64,000 nt of DNA from Eustoma russellianum (lineage: Eukaryota > Streptophyta > Magnoliopsida > Gentianales > Gentianaceae), in the NCBI GenBank assembly GCA_036186865.1, contig AP025066.1, forward strand, positions 16,402,516 to 16,466,515, given 5' to 3'. This document shows positions 45,462 to 57,323 of this stretch, piece by piece; positions within the stretch are counted from its first letter, which is position 1; every line of letters begins with the position of its first letter. Below the pieces are notes generated by a model, which saw only the letters and a list, made by a program, of their open reading frames with translations, ran no database searches and was not told where the DNA came from. The translations under genes and the position numbers were made by a program.

Positions 45462-48232
45462 TGTTGGACCATGCATTTGCAATGAACACCACTAGAGGAT
45501 GGGTGAATAGTGGTTAGCGGAAATTACACTAAACCCCTTTGTAAAAATCCCCTTTGAAAAACAGAATCTGAGACCACCTCAGATTCAGAATCCATTTTTG
45601 CAAAATTCAAAAACAAATGTACACAACTCCAAAAAATATGAAACTTTCCAGAATTAAACTTCAATGTGTTAACAAGACTCTGTCCAAAAACAGACAAAAA
45701 TAAGATTGTTTGACCCTTCAAACAAATAAAAAGATTCAGATGGTCAATCAGGACAGAATTTGATAGAATGTTGCTGATTTTGCAGAACGTGTTTCTCTTT
45801 GAATACTCAACTAAAAAGGTTTATCTTTATATCCAAACACTCCTTAGGATGTGTAGTTGATGTTTCCAAAAGGACCTGACCTTAAACAATTCTTGATAAA
45901 TACAGAATTTAAGGTTTGTCAAAACTGGTCAGACTGCAGCCAGATTGGAGCAGTTATATTGCAAAGACTGAAAGAATAACTTTCCCTTGCTCAAATCAAG
46001 TGATTCTTGTTGCAAGTGAAAGCTTACAGACTGAAGTATAACTCCACCAAAAATCACAAATTGTGAAAGTGTTCAGCTAACTTTTCAAATTGTGAGAAGT
46101 TGTGTGAAAACTGCAGTAAAAACAGGCAGAAAACAGAAACGAAGAAACAAGACAAGAACACCGAGGATTTATCCTAGTTCGTTCAATGTGACCTACTCTA
46201 GTCCCAAGGAACACCTTTCCTTGGATTTCACTATGAAATGAATCACCTTACAACAAGAACCAAGCTTGATCCTTTGGTTATACACCAACCCTTCTCAAGA
46301 CTTGGATAATCACCTTCTATGCAACACTTAGTTGCAATACCTCTACCACCTGTTGATATAGCCCTATAGAAATGGATAATCAATATTACAAATAAAGCTC
46401 AAGAGGCTTGTAGTACAAAAAAAACAACAAGAACACCTTTGCTACAAAGAATGAAACAAGAACAACAACAAGAAGAAGATGATAGCTAGACAATTCAACA
46501 AATGCTTGTGAGCTTCATGTGTGTTTCATCTTCTTCATCATTGCCTCTATTTATAGTGTGATTTGAGCCTTGGAGATAAGACTTCCAATGTGTCACCATC
46601 TTCATCATCAAGTCCAAATGTCTTCTCATCATTGGTTGGCCTTGTACACTTGGCAAAATAAGATAACATAATTGGTCCACCTTGCCATTACACTTGGCCG
46701 AAATGTTAAGCTAAAAAATGACTTGGAATTATCTTGAAAATGTGAAGATAATAGCAAGGGATAATACTCCATTATCCCCTCAACTTCTTGGCACAAACAT
46801 AGGACATGTGAGTCTGACTTTTCATGGATAAAAACAACTCAAATTCAGCTCCATTCAAACAATGCAGCCGTTGGCTACAACCTTGATTTTTCAAAAAATT
46901 AAACTTGATTATCCTTTGTAAAATGAAGAAAATAAGAAAGGATAATACTACCAAAATATCCCCATCTCCAAGCATAATAATAGGACATGTGAAGTCTTCA
47001 TTTGACTTCAAAAAATCTGCCACACAAAGCCATATAGCCGTTGGCTATATTTAGAAAATTCCAAGTTGGCAATTTTTGCCAACTAGCTCCTTTTTGATTT
47101 TTCCACTTGTCACCAAGCCATAAAATAAATTACACATCATATCCAACTGCATATGCACGTTTTTCAACATATATATATGTGTAGCAACTCAGATTTTTGA
47201 AGAAGAAATTAATAGATAATAGTTGACTAGATTATGTCAACATGTAACACCGAAATTCCAAATATTTCTTCTTATATGTTGAGATCATTTCCACACCTTT
47301 AACACCTTTAATATCTCTGAATAATGATGATAAATATGATCTTATAACATATATAAGAGGGTCTTCAAGAAAAAATAGAATGTGACATCTCAAATCGTCA
47401 CATATCGAGCTATAGTCAATAATGTCATCATGTGAGAGAATAAAATAGAGAATCACCATATTATCTTCAAATTAATAATAAATCAGCTCCAGAATGAAGA
47501 TAATAATATGCTCAAGAGATTCCTTGAGTGAAAATACCAAAAATACCCTCAGGGGTGAAATGACCAAAATGCCCCTGGTATGAGAAAACTCTAGAAGTCA
47601 CCCGGATGGTTAGAAATAATCATGATGTCACCTTTGTCATGATAAATAGTATAAGAATACACCCTTGAATTATTTTCACCATGTGATGTTCCTACAAAAC
47701 TCAAAATACCAATTTTGCCCTTTTTGGTAAGTTGTAGAAACTTCCAAGGCGTGTTAGTCACAATACATTTAAAATCATCTAAATCACATAAGATTCACTA
47801 ATGGGCATGCATAAATCATATACAAATGAAAACAAACATTTTAACACATTTTAGAAAATTATTTCTAAAAACCCTAGACATTGATCGATCGAAGTGCCTC
47901 AGCTTCAGAGATCGATGTCTCACAGAAAGGTTCAGGTTTTGTCTCTGACCTACATCGATCGATCGAAGTGAGAGTTCCATGTACATAGATCGACCGATGT
48001 GTCTCAGGTTTAGAGATCGATGTCTCACAGTAAGGTCTTGAACTTTCACTGTCTTACATGGATCGATCGATGTGAGAGATCTATGTACATAGATCGATCG
48101 ATGTGCAACAACCTGAGAGATCGATGTTAACTTTTTCAACTTTTAACCACATATAGAACTATGTGTGATATTTTTAAGTATTCAACACTTAAAATCATGA
48201 CTTTGAAAATTATCCAAACATATTTCTCAACA
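45462..48232 (-). repeat. 3' LTR of element B
   Basis: 2771 bp. On the plus strand TGTTGGACCATGCATTTGC...TATTTCTCAACA; sense-strand start TGTTGAGAAATATG. A minus-strand TATA box (CTATTTATAG) is at 46547-46556. It carries TAGCCGTTGGCTA-type short inverted repeats (about 46865 and 47035) and the TCGATCGA array at 47877-48127. Confidence 0.93.
47877..48127. repeat. TCGATCGA palindrome array in B LTR
   Basis: Full palindromes (CATTGATCGATCGAAGTG, ACATCGATCGATCGAAGT, ACATAGATCGATCGATGT) alternate with GAGATCGATGTCTCAC half units. It lies about 100 bp from the sense-strand start of the LTR. Confidence 0.88.
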
Positions 48233-48499
48233 TTCTCCCCATTTTGGATGATTTTCAAAATAACCTAACATGATTTTAATGTCACAATTTATAACCAATT
48301 GTTTATCAAACTTTGTTTTTAACAAACTTTTAAATAGTATGCTCCCCCTCTACTTATACTCTCCCCCTTAACCTATACTCAACTTATACCATTTGAAACT
48401 TAGCATGACTCACCAACTCAAAAAACTTAGCATGACTTACCAACTCAAATCATGTTCTTATTCTATCTCCCCCTTTATTTAATCATGCAAAAGATAGAA
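48233..48499 (-). other. Multi-PPT region of element B
   Basis: The plus strand shows ATTCTCCCCATTTTGG (next to the LTR, one C lost from the usual tract), GCTCCCCCTCTAC, CTCTCCCCCTTAACC and ATCTCCCCCTTTATT; these are purine tracts on the sense strand. Confidence 0.75.
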
Positions 48500-51400
48500 C
48501 TACGCAATGGTATCGTAAGTCATCGTACCTAACTTGGCTCGTAAGTTTTCAAAAGTGGCTTGATTAAGGGGTTTGGTAAAGATGTCAGCTATCTGATGAT
48601 CAGTTATATGGTTTATAACTATATCCTTATTTTGAACATGATCTCGAAGGAAGTGGTATCGCACCTCAATGTGTTTGGCCTTAGAATGAAGCATCGGATT
48701 CCGAGAAAGATTGATTGCACTTGTGCTATCACAGAAAATTGGAATCTTATTCATTTTAATGCCAAAATCACTAAGTAGTTGTTTAAGCCAATGTATTTGG
48801 GTAGTACATAAACTTAAGATAATATACTCGGCTTCAGTGGTAGAAAGAGCTACACTAGCTTGCTTTTTAGAAAACCAAGAGATCAAGTTGGTTCCTATGA
48901 ATTGACAAGTAACGCTAGTGGATTTTCTACCTAATTTGCAACCACCATAATCAACATCACTATATGCGTGTAATTCCAACTTAGCGTTTCTATCTTACCA
49001 CAATCCTAAGTGAGGCGTGTGTTTAAGATATCTAAAGATCTTTTTCACCGTATTGTAATGTGATATCTTGGGACAAGATTGAAACCTAGCACACATACAC
49101 ACACTAAACATGATATCAGGTCTTGATGCAGTTAAGTATAATAGTGATCCAATCATAGACCTATAAAGTGTGTCATCAAAAGATTTACCATTTTCATCCT
49201 TATCAAGTTTGGTGCTAACACTCATGGGGGTAGTTGCTGGTTTCAACTCTTCAAAGCCAAACTCTTAATCATATAATTGACATATTAAAGTTGGCTAATG
49301 TGAATTCCTTGAGGGGTTTGTTTGATTTGAAGCCCTAAGAAGTAATTCAACTCTCCTACTATTGACATTTCAAATTCTGACTTCATACATTCTTCGAAGT
49401 CTTTTACTAAGGTAGGGTTAGTTGAACCAAAGATAATATCGTCTACATATATTTGAACTATCAACAAGTCATTATCTTTTCTTCTCAGGAATAATGTGTT
49501 GTCTATGGTCCCCATTTGATAATTATTTGCAATGAGAAAGTTTGCAAATATATCATACCAAGCTCTTGGAGCTTGTTTCAAACCTTATAAAGTTTTCTTA
49601 AGCTTGTAAACATGGTTAGGATTCTTTAGATCTTCGAATCCAGGGGCTTGTTTGGCAAACACCTCTTTTTGGATGTATCCATGCAAGAATGCACTCTTGA
49701 CATCCATTTGGAAGAGCTTAATATTGCTTAAACTTGCAATTGCAAGTAACAATCTAATTGCTTCTAGTCGTGCAACATGTGCAAAGGTTTCTTCATAATC
49801 TATTTCTTCTTGTTGATTATAACCTTGTGCGACTAGCCTAGCCTTATTTCTTGTAATATTTCCTTGTTCATCCATTTTATTCCTAAAGACCTATTTGGTT
49901 CCTATTATGGACTTATTTTCGGGTTTAGGTACTAAGTCCCACACGTTGTTCCTTGTAAATTGATTTAACTCCTCATGCATGGCATCTATCCATGATATGT
50001 CACCTAAGGCTTCCTTGACATTCTTAGGTTCTATGTGTGAGACTAAGCTATGTCCTACAAGTTGACTTATATTTCTACGTGTTGTAAACCCAACACTTGG
50101 ATCCCAAATGATTAGTTCTCTAGGATGCCACCAATTCCTAAATTGACTAGGTTCACCCTCATCTTGTTCAAACGTTTCATTTGTATGCACATTATCGTAT
50201 GTAATTGGATCATTAGTAGTATTATCTTCCAATTGCAAAGTTTCTTCATTTATTTCATCTAAGGATTCATGCATATCTTGTTCAGGGGGAGTTTGTTCTA
50301 GATGATCAAGTACAGGTTCAAGTAATACATCATCATCAAACATGTTTTCAACATTATTCTCAGGTTTATGTTGAGTTTTATCACTAACTTCAAAGCATGC
50401 ATTTTCATTGAATTTTACATGTATGGATTCAATTATCTTTCAAGATGCAGGATTATAACATCTATATGCTCTTGAGTTAGTTGAATACCCAACAAATATG
50501 CATTCAATAGACTTTTGTTCAAATTTATCCAGATTATCCTTAGTGTTTAGCACAAAACATTTACATCCAAATACTTACAGATAATCTATCTTAGGTTGTC
50601 TATTGTTTAGAAATTCATAAGGCGTTTTATTTAATTTCTTTCTAATAGTAAGCCTATTTATAATATAGCATGCACAACTAACAGCTTCAGCCCATAAATA
50701 TTTAGGTAATTTATTTTCACATATCATTGTGCTAGCAACTTCTTGAATTGTTCTATTTTTGTGTTCAACAACTCCATTGAGTTGTGGTGTTCTTGGTGGT
50801 GAGAATTCATATTTTATTCCATGTAATTCACAAAACTTAATTACATCTTTGTTTTTAAATTCTCCACCTCTATCACTTCTAATCCTTTTAACATTTTCTC
50901 CGTAAATGTTTTCAAGTTGCTTAATAAGAGTTTCGATTGCTAATGGATCATCGTCTTTGTGTGTTAAGAACAATGTCCATGTGTAGCGTGAGTAATCATC
51001 TACTATGACACACACATAGTAGTGTCCATCTAGACTTCTTGTCCTACTTGGACCAAATAAGTCTAAGTGAAGCAATTCTAGTACAGACTAGTACTCACTT
51101 TACGTTTCGGTTTTAATGTTTCTTTAGTGTGTTTTCCTTTAATACATGTTTCACACATTTGAAAATTATCTAAGTCTAACTTAGACATACCTCTAATTAA
51201 ATTCTTTTTAGATAATTTCCTAATGGTTGAAATTCCTATATGGCCTAATCTTCTATACCATAAATTCACATCTAAGTCATGTGATATCAAACACTTAACC
51301 TTAGCATCTAACATATTATCTAAGGTAAGAGTATAAATGTTACCATCCCTATTTCCTTTTAAAACTATTTCCCTTTTTTATTTATTATATCACACGAAGT

Positions 51401-51660
51401 GGGAAGAAAAGAGACATTATAACCGCAATCTATAAGTTGAGAAATACTAAGTAAATAAGAGAGATTGCTTACTAACAACACATTTTGTATTTGAAATGTG
51501 TTAGGGTCCCCGATTGTTCCTTTTCCAACAACTTTTCCTTTGTTGTTGTCACCGAATGTCACCTTTCTACCATCAATATGTTCAAGTTCGGTGAATATTT
51601 TGGGGTTTCCTGTCATATGCCTCGAACATCCACTATCTAAAAACCATTTGGTTTTTATAT
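48500..51660 (-). pseudogene. pol of element B: PR, IN, RT, RNase H
   Basis: Sense order from right to left. The protease active site LDSGCSRHMTG lies at about 51645-51605. Pre-integrase (LWYRRLGHIG, where the first His of the HHCC set is Tyr; CETCIKGKH) is at 51314-51078. The integrase core is at 51075-50575 with LLHLDLFG, RSDRGGEF and SPPRTPQLNGVVEHKNRT. A linker spans 50343-49891 (NWWHPRELI). RT spans 49875-49285: ETFAHVARLEAIRLLL, FQMDVKSAFLHG, YVDDIIFGST. RNase H spans 49246-48500: AYSDVDYGG with Ala to Val, STTEAEYI, FCDSTSAI, HIEVRYHFLRD. Most catalytic residues remain, but at least seven frame breaks or stops make it dead. Confidence 0.9.
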
Positions 51661-51730
51661 TCTTTGACTTTGCCTCCTTCTTGCATTCCGTACATTTTTC
51701 CTACAATGGAGACAAAGTTTAAGGTACCCT

Positions 51731-52476
51731 TTATTTGGGTCCTTGAATGTTAGGGGCACTATTTTTGTTTAGATATCCCTTGGGTATCCAAACTTGAACA
51801 TATCTTCTTGGCACATTTTTAGCATTGTTATAATTTGGAAAATAGGAAGGATTAGCATATAGATGATCATTCCACATAAGTAAAGATGCATTATTGTACC
51901 TGTTGCGCCATGGTTGATAATCATTATATGATGGCCGATTTTTATAATGTGTATAAGACATGCGATTTTGTTTCTTGAATGGCGCTATATAAGTGTGTTC
52001 ATAGGCATTTCTATAGGACTTATATGAGTGTTGCGTATGCTTAGGTTCATAATAAGTTGGATACATTTTATTCTTTCTAGTTGTATTCTTATATATATAT
52101 GCATAATTTCTAGGTTTTCTAGATGCAAATTTTGGCCTACATGTATCTTTATGTGTGTGTATATTTGTGATGTGTGTTGTATTTTTGCCTTGATATAAGT
52201 AGAAGAAGATGTAGAAGAAGATGTAGCAGGCAAAGTTGATTTTGTTGTATTATACGGCAACTTTGTACTAGATGAGACAAACTTAGTTTTTTTATCTGCT
52301 TTTACATTTTCTTCTTTATAGCCTAAGCCGGTTTAATCATTTCCATACTTTTGTGATGAGATTAGTGTATCTTGCATATTAGCACCTGATTTAAATTGTT
52401 CTAACATTTTTTTAAGTTAAGTTTAGAAGACTTAAGTTGTATTATTTCATGTTCACAACTTTCCAACTTAGACTTT
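51731..52476 (-). pseudogene. gag C-terminal part of element B
   Basis: Minus-strand gag tail, Tyr/His/Asn/Arg-rich (YEPKHTQHSYKSYRNAYEHT), ending VWIPKGYLNKN-SAPNIQGPK before the protease. It is two overlapping frames (52260-51985 and 52066-51731), so there is a frameshift. The GLGYK-type phrase lies near 52320. Cut at 52476 by the insertion of element A; the N-terminal part lies at 61867-63271. Confidence 0.85.
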
Positions 52477-54963
52477 TGTTGAGAAATATGTTTGGATAAT
52501 TTTCAAAGTCATGATTTTAAATGGTGAATACTTAAAAATGTCACACATGGTGTTATGTGTGATTAAAAGTTGAAAAAGTTGACATCGATCTCTCAGGTTG
52601 TTGCACATCGATCGATCTATGTACATAGATCTCTCACATCGATTGATCTATGTAAGGCAGAAAAGTTTAAGACCTTTCTGTGAGACATCAATCTCTAAAC
52701 CTGAGACACATCGATCGATCGATGTACATCGAACCCTCACTTCGATCGATCGATGTAGGTCAGAGGCAAACTCTGAAATTTTCTGTGAGACATCGATCTC
52801 TGAAGCTGAGGACTTCGATCGATCGATGTCTAGGGTTTTTAGAATTAATTTTCTAAAATGTGTTAAAATGATTGTTTTCATTTGTATATGAATTATACAT
52901 GTTCATTATGTTATTATTACATGTTTTTGGTGATTATTATTGTCTTGTGACTAACGTGCCTTAGAAGTTTCTACAACTTACCAAAAGGGCAAAATTGGTA
53001 TTAAGTTTTGTAGGAACATCACATGATGAAAATATTTCAAGGATGTATTCTCATCCTATTTATTATGACAAAGGTGATATCATGAGTATTTATGACCATT
53101 TGGGTCATTTCTTGAGTTTTCTCACACCAGGGGCATTTTGGTCATTTCACCCCCAAGGGTATTTTTGGTATTTTCACTCAAGGAATCTCTTGAGCATATT
53201 ATTATCTTCATTCTGGAGCTGTGTTATTGTTATTTTGAAGATAATATGGTGATCTTATATCCTATTCTCTCAACCGATGATATTATTGACAATAGCTGGA
53301 TATGTGACGATTTGAGATGTCACATTCTATTTTTTCTTGAAGACCCTCTTATATATGTTATAAGAGGATATTTATCATCATTATTCAGAGACATTAAAGG
53401 TGTCAAAGGTGTGGAAATGTTCTTGACATATAAGAAGAAATATTGAAGAATTTCGGTGTTACACGTTGACATAATCTTGTCAATCGTTATCTATTTATTT
53501 CTTCTTTAAAAATCTGAGTTGCTACACATATATATATGCGGGAAAACATGTATACTCAGTTGTATATGATGGTGTATTCATTTTGTGAGTTGGAGACAAG
53601 TGGACCAACCAAAAAGGAGTTAGTTGGCAAAATTGCCAACTTGGAAAATTCAAAAAGTGCCCAACGGCTATGGCCTTTCTTGGTGTATTTTCAGCAGATT
53701 TTTGAAGTCAAATGAAGACTTCACATGTCCTATTATGGTGCTTGAAGTTGGGGATAATTTGGTGGTATTATCTTTTCTTATTTTATTAAGAAAAATCAAA
53801 AAGAATTTTTGGAAAATGGACTTAGTAGCCAACGGCTACTTACTAGACTTTGGAGCTGAATTTTTGATTTGAGAAAGTAAAAGCTCACATGCCTATTCTT
53901 GTGCCAAGAAGTTGAGGAATTATCTTCTCTTATTATCTATTTTTGCTAAGGATAATTGAAAGCAATTCCAAGTCACTTTTTAGTTGGAATTTTCGGCCAC
54001 ATCATTGTGCCAAGGTGGACCAATCATTGTGTTTTATTTTGCCAAGTGTACAAGGTCAACCAATGATGAGAAGACATTTGGAGTTGATGATGAAGATGAT
54101 GACATATTGGCATTCTTATCTTCAAGGCTCATTTCACACTATAAATAGAGGCAATGGTGAAGAAGATGAAACACACTTGAAGCTCACAAGCATTTGTTGA
54201 ATTGTCTAGCTTACATCTTCATCTTCTTGTTGTTATTGTTTTGTTCATTGTAGAAAAGGTGTTCTTGTTGTATTGTGGTGAGCTACAAGCCTCTTGAGCT
54301 TCATTTGTAAGATTGATTAGCCATCTTTATAAGGCTACATCAATAGGTGTTAGAGGAATTGCAACTAAGTGTTGCTTAGAAGGTGATTATCCAAGTCTAG
54401 AGTAGGGTTGGTGTATAACCCAAGGATCAAGCTTGGCTCTTGTTGTAAGGTGTTCATTTCATAGTAAAATCCAAGGAAAGGTGTTTCTTGGGACTGGAGT
54501 AGGTCACATTGACCGAACCAGGATAAATCCTCGGTGTTTTTCTCTTGTTTCTTTATTTCTGTTTTCTGCCTATTTTTGACTGCAGTTTTCAGACAACTTC
54601 ACACAATTTGAAAAAATAGCTAAACATTTTCAAAATTCGTGGTTTTTGGTGGAGTTATACTTCAGACTGGTAGCTTTCATTTGCAACAAGAATCACTTGA
54701 TTTGAGCAAGGAAAAGTTAGTCTTTCAGTCTTAGCACGATAACTGCTCCAATCTGACTGCAATCTGACCATTTTTGAGAAAAATTAAATTCTGTATTTTT
54801 CAAGAATTGTTTAAGGTCAGAGACTTTTGGAAACTTCATCTACACATCCTAAGGAGTGTTTTTATATAAAGATCAACCTTTTTGGTTGAGTATTCAAAGA
54901 GAAACACTACATGCAAAATCAGCAAAATTCTGTCCAATTCTATCCAGATTGACCATCTGAATC
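52477..54963 (+). repeat. Truncated 5' LTR of element A
   Basis: Collinear with 59096-61593 of the 3' LTR and then stops: after GACCATCTGAATC (54951-54963) the sequence jumps into gag. A TATA box TATAAATA is at 54140-54147. The last part of the LTR and the primer-binding site are missing. Confidence 0.9.
52581..52830. repeat. TCGATCGA palindrome array in A 5' LTR
   Basis: Half units GACATCGATCTCTC alternate with palindromes ACATCGATCGATCTATGT, ACATCGATCGATCGATGT and CTTCGATCGATCGATGT. It starts about 105 bp into the LTR. Confidence 0.9.
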
Positions 54964-55564
54964 GTCAAAATTTTGGATTGGGATATAAAGAAGAAGATGA
55001 CAAATTTGATAAAAAGACTAAGTTTGTATCATCTACTACGAAACAACCTTATAAAGTTATAAAACAAACTTGCCTGCTAAATCTTCTTCTACTCTTTCTT
55101 CTTCTTATTCAAAGATAAAAATACAACATACGCTCATAAAAACACACACGCATAACTATACATCAAGGCAAAACTTTGCATCTAGACAACCTAGAAATTA
55201 TGCCTATATGTATAAAAATGCAACAAGACATAATAAAATGCATTCAACTTATTATGAACCTAAGTATAGGCAACACTCCTATAAATCTTATAGAAATGCA
55301 TATGAACATACATATATGGCGCCATATAAGAAACAAATTCACATGCCTTATATACATCGTAAATCTCGATCATTCTATAACGATTATCAACCACGGCACA
55401 ACATGTATAACAATGCATCCTCACTTATGTGGAATAATCATGTATATGCTAATTCTTCTTATTTTCACTATGCTAAAAATGTGCCTAAAAGGTATGTTCA
55501 AGTTTGGATACCTAAGGGTTATCTAAACAAGAATAATGCCCCTAACATTCAAGGACCCAAATAA
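54964..55564 (+). pseudogene. gag C-terminal remnant of element A
   Basis: Begins at the deletion point with NFGLGYKEEDDKFDKKTKFV, then shifts frame near 55070-55118. The Tyr/His/Asn-rich tail follows (YEPKYRQHSYKSYRNAYEHT) and ends in VQVWIPKGYLNKNNAPNIQG with a TAA at 55562-55564. The capsid domain and zinc knuckle of gag are deleted. Confidence 0.87.
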
Positions 55565-55640
55565 AGGGTACCTAAAACTTTGTCTCCATTGTAGGAAAAA
55601 CGCAAGGAATGCAAGAAGGAGGCAAAGTCAAAGAATCTGA

Positions 55641-57260
55641 AAAACCAAATGGTTTTTAGATAGTGGATGTTCGAGGTATATGACGGGGAACCCCAAATTA
55701 TTCATCGAATTGGAACATATCAAAAATGGAGGAAAAGTGACATTCAGTGACGACAACAAAGGGCAAGTTGTTGGAAAAGGAACTATTGGGGACCCTAACA
55801 CATTTCAAATACGAAATGTGTTGTTAGTAAGCAATCTATCTTATAATTTACTCAGTATTTATCAACTTATAGATTGTGGTTATAATGTCTCTTTTCTTCC
55901 CAATTCTTGTGATATAATAAATGAAAAAGGTGAAACGGTTTTAAAAGGAAATAGAGATGGAAATATTTATACCCTTACCTTAGATAACATGTTAGATGCT
56001 AAGGTTAAGTGTCTAATATCACATGACTTAGATGTAAATTTATGGCATAGAAGATTAGGCCATATAGGAATTTCAACTATTAAGAAATTGTCTAAGAAGA
56101 ATTTAATTAGAGGAATGCCTAAGTTAGACTTAGATAATTTTCAAATGTGTGAAACATGTATTAAGGAAAAACACATTAAAGAAACCTTAAAACCGAAACA
56201 TGAAGTGAGTACTAGTCATGTACTAGAATTGCTTCACTTAGACTTATTTGGTCCAAGTAGGACAAGAAGTCTAGGTGGACACTACTATGCGTGTGTCATA
56301 GTAGATGATTACTCACGCTACACATGGACATTGTTCTTAACACACAAAGACGATGCTCCATTAGCAATCGAAACCCTTATAAAGCAACTTGAAAACATTT
56401 ACGAAGAAAATGTCAAAAGAATTAGAAGTGATAGAGGTGGAGAATTTAAAAATAAAGATGTAATCAAATTTTGTGAACTACATGGAATAAAACATGAATT
56501 CTCACCACCTAGAATACCACAACTCAATGGAGTTGTTGAACGTAAAAATAGAACGATTCAAGAAGTTGCTAGGACAATGCTGTGTGAAAATAAATTACCT
56601 AAGTATTTATGGGCTGAAGCCGTTAGTTGCGCATGTTATATTATAAATAGGCTCACTATTAGAAAGAAATTAAATGAAACGCCTTATGAATTGCTAAACA
56701 ATAGACAACCTAAAATAGATTATCTTAAAGTATTTGGATGTAAATGTTTTGTGCTAAACATTAAGGATAATCTAGATAAGTTTGAACAAAAGTCTATTGA
56801 ATGCATATTTGTTGGTTATTCTACTAACTCAAGAGCATATAGGTGTTATAATCCTGCATCTAGAAAAATAATTGAATCCATAAATGTAAAATTCAATGAA
56901 AATGCATGCTTTGAAGTTAGTAATAAACATCAACATAAACAAGAAACAAATGTTGAAAATATGTTTGATGATGATGTATTACTTGAGCCTGTACTTGATC
57001 ATCTAGAACCAACTCCCCCTGAACAAGACATGCATGAACCCTTAGATGATATAAATGAAGAAACTTTGCAATTGGAAGATGATGTAACTAATGATCCAAT
57101 TACATATGATAATGTTCACACTAACGAAACATTTAAACAAGATGAGGGTGAACCTAGTCAATCTAGGAATTGGTGGCATCCTAGAGAATTAATCATTGGG
57201 GATCCAAGTGTTGGGGTTAGAACACGTAGAAATATAAGTCAACTTGAAGGACATAGCTAA
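55641..57260 (+). CDS. Protease-integrase part of pol, element A
   Basis: The frame opens right after a TGA at 55638-55640. The aspartic protease motif WFLDSGCSRYMTG has its D-S-G at 55659-55667; the first ATG (55680) lies just after it, so an ATG start would lose the active site and the original frame must have continued from gag. The pre-integrase zinc region LWHRRLGHIG...CETCIKEKH is intact (H, H, C, C). The integrase core keeps LLHLDLFG, RSDRGGEF and SPPRIPQLNGVVERKNRT, the DDE triad. A variable acidic linker ends NWWHPRELIIGDPS. The frame stops at TAA 57258-57260 but continues in the same frame into RT. The product would process Gag-Pol and insert element DNA. Confidence 0.9.
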   Translation, partial: KTKWFLDSGCSRYMTGNPKLFIELEHIKNGGKVTFSDDNKGQVVGKGTIGDPNTFQIRNVLLVSNLSYNLLSIYQLIDCGYNVSFLPNSCDIINEKGETVLKGNRDGNIYTLTLDNMLDAKVKCLISHDLDVNLWHRRLGHIGISTIKKLSKKNLIRGMPKLDLDNFQMCETCIKEKHIKETLKPKHEVSTSHVLELLHLDLFGPSRTRSLGGHYYACVIVDDYSRYTWTLFLTHKDDAPLAIETLIKQLENIYEENVKRIRSDRGGEFKNKDVIKFCELHGIKHEFSPPRIPQLNGVVERKNRTIQEVARTMLCENKLPKYLWAEAVSCACYIINRLTIRKKLNETPYELLNNRQPKIDYLKVFGCKCFVLNIKDNLDKFEQKSIECIFVGYSTNSRAYRCYNPASRKIIESINVKFNENACFEVSNKHQHKQETNVENMFDDDVLLEPVLDHLEPTPPEQDMHEPLDDINEETLQLEDDVTNDPITYDNVHTNETFKQDEGEPSQSRNWWHPRELIIGDPSVGVRTRRNISQLEGHS

Positions 57261-57323
57261 ATCTCACAATTAGAACCTAAGAACGTAAAGGAAGCCTTAG
57301 GTGATATACCTTGGATAGAAGCT

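Noticed and set aside
47816..48139. Proteins with HRS/IDRS repeats read through the TCGATCGA arrays (also 20118-20432, 52598-52891 and 59223-59459)
   Set aside because: They arise because the 4-base periodic motif lacks stop codons in several frames; they occur on both strands and are not conserved as frames between LTR copies.
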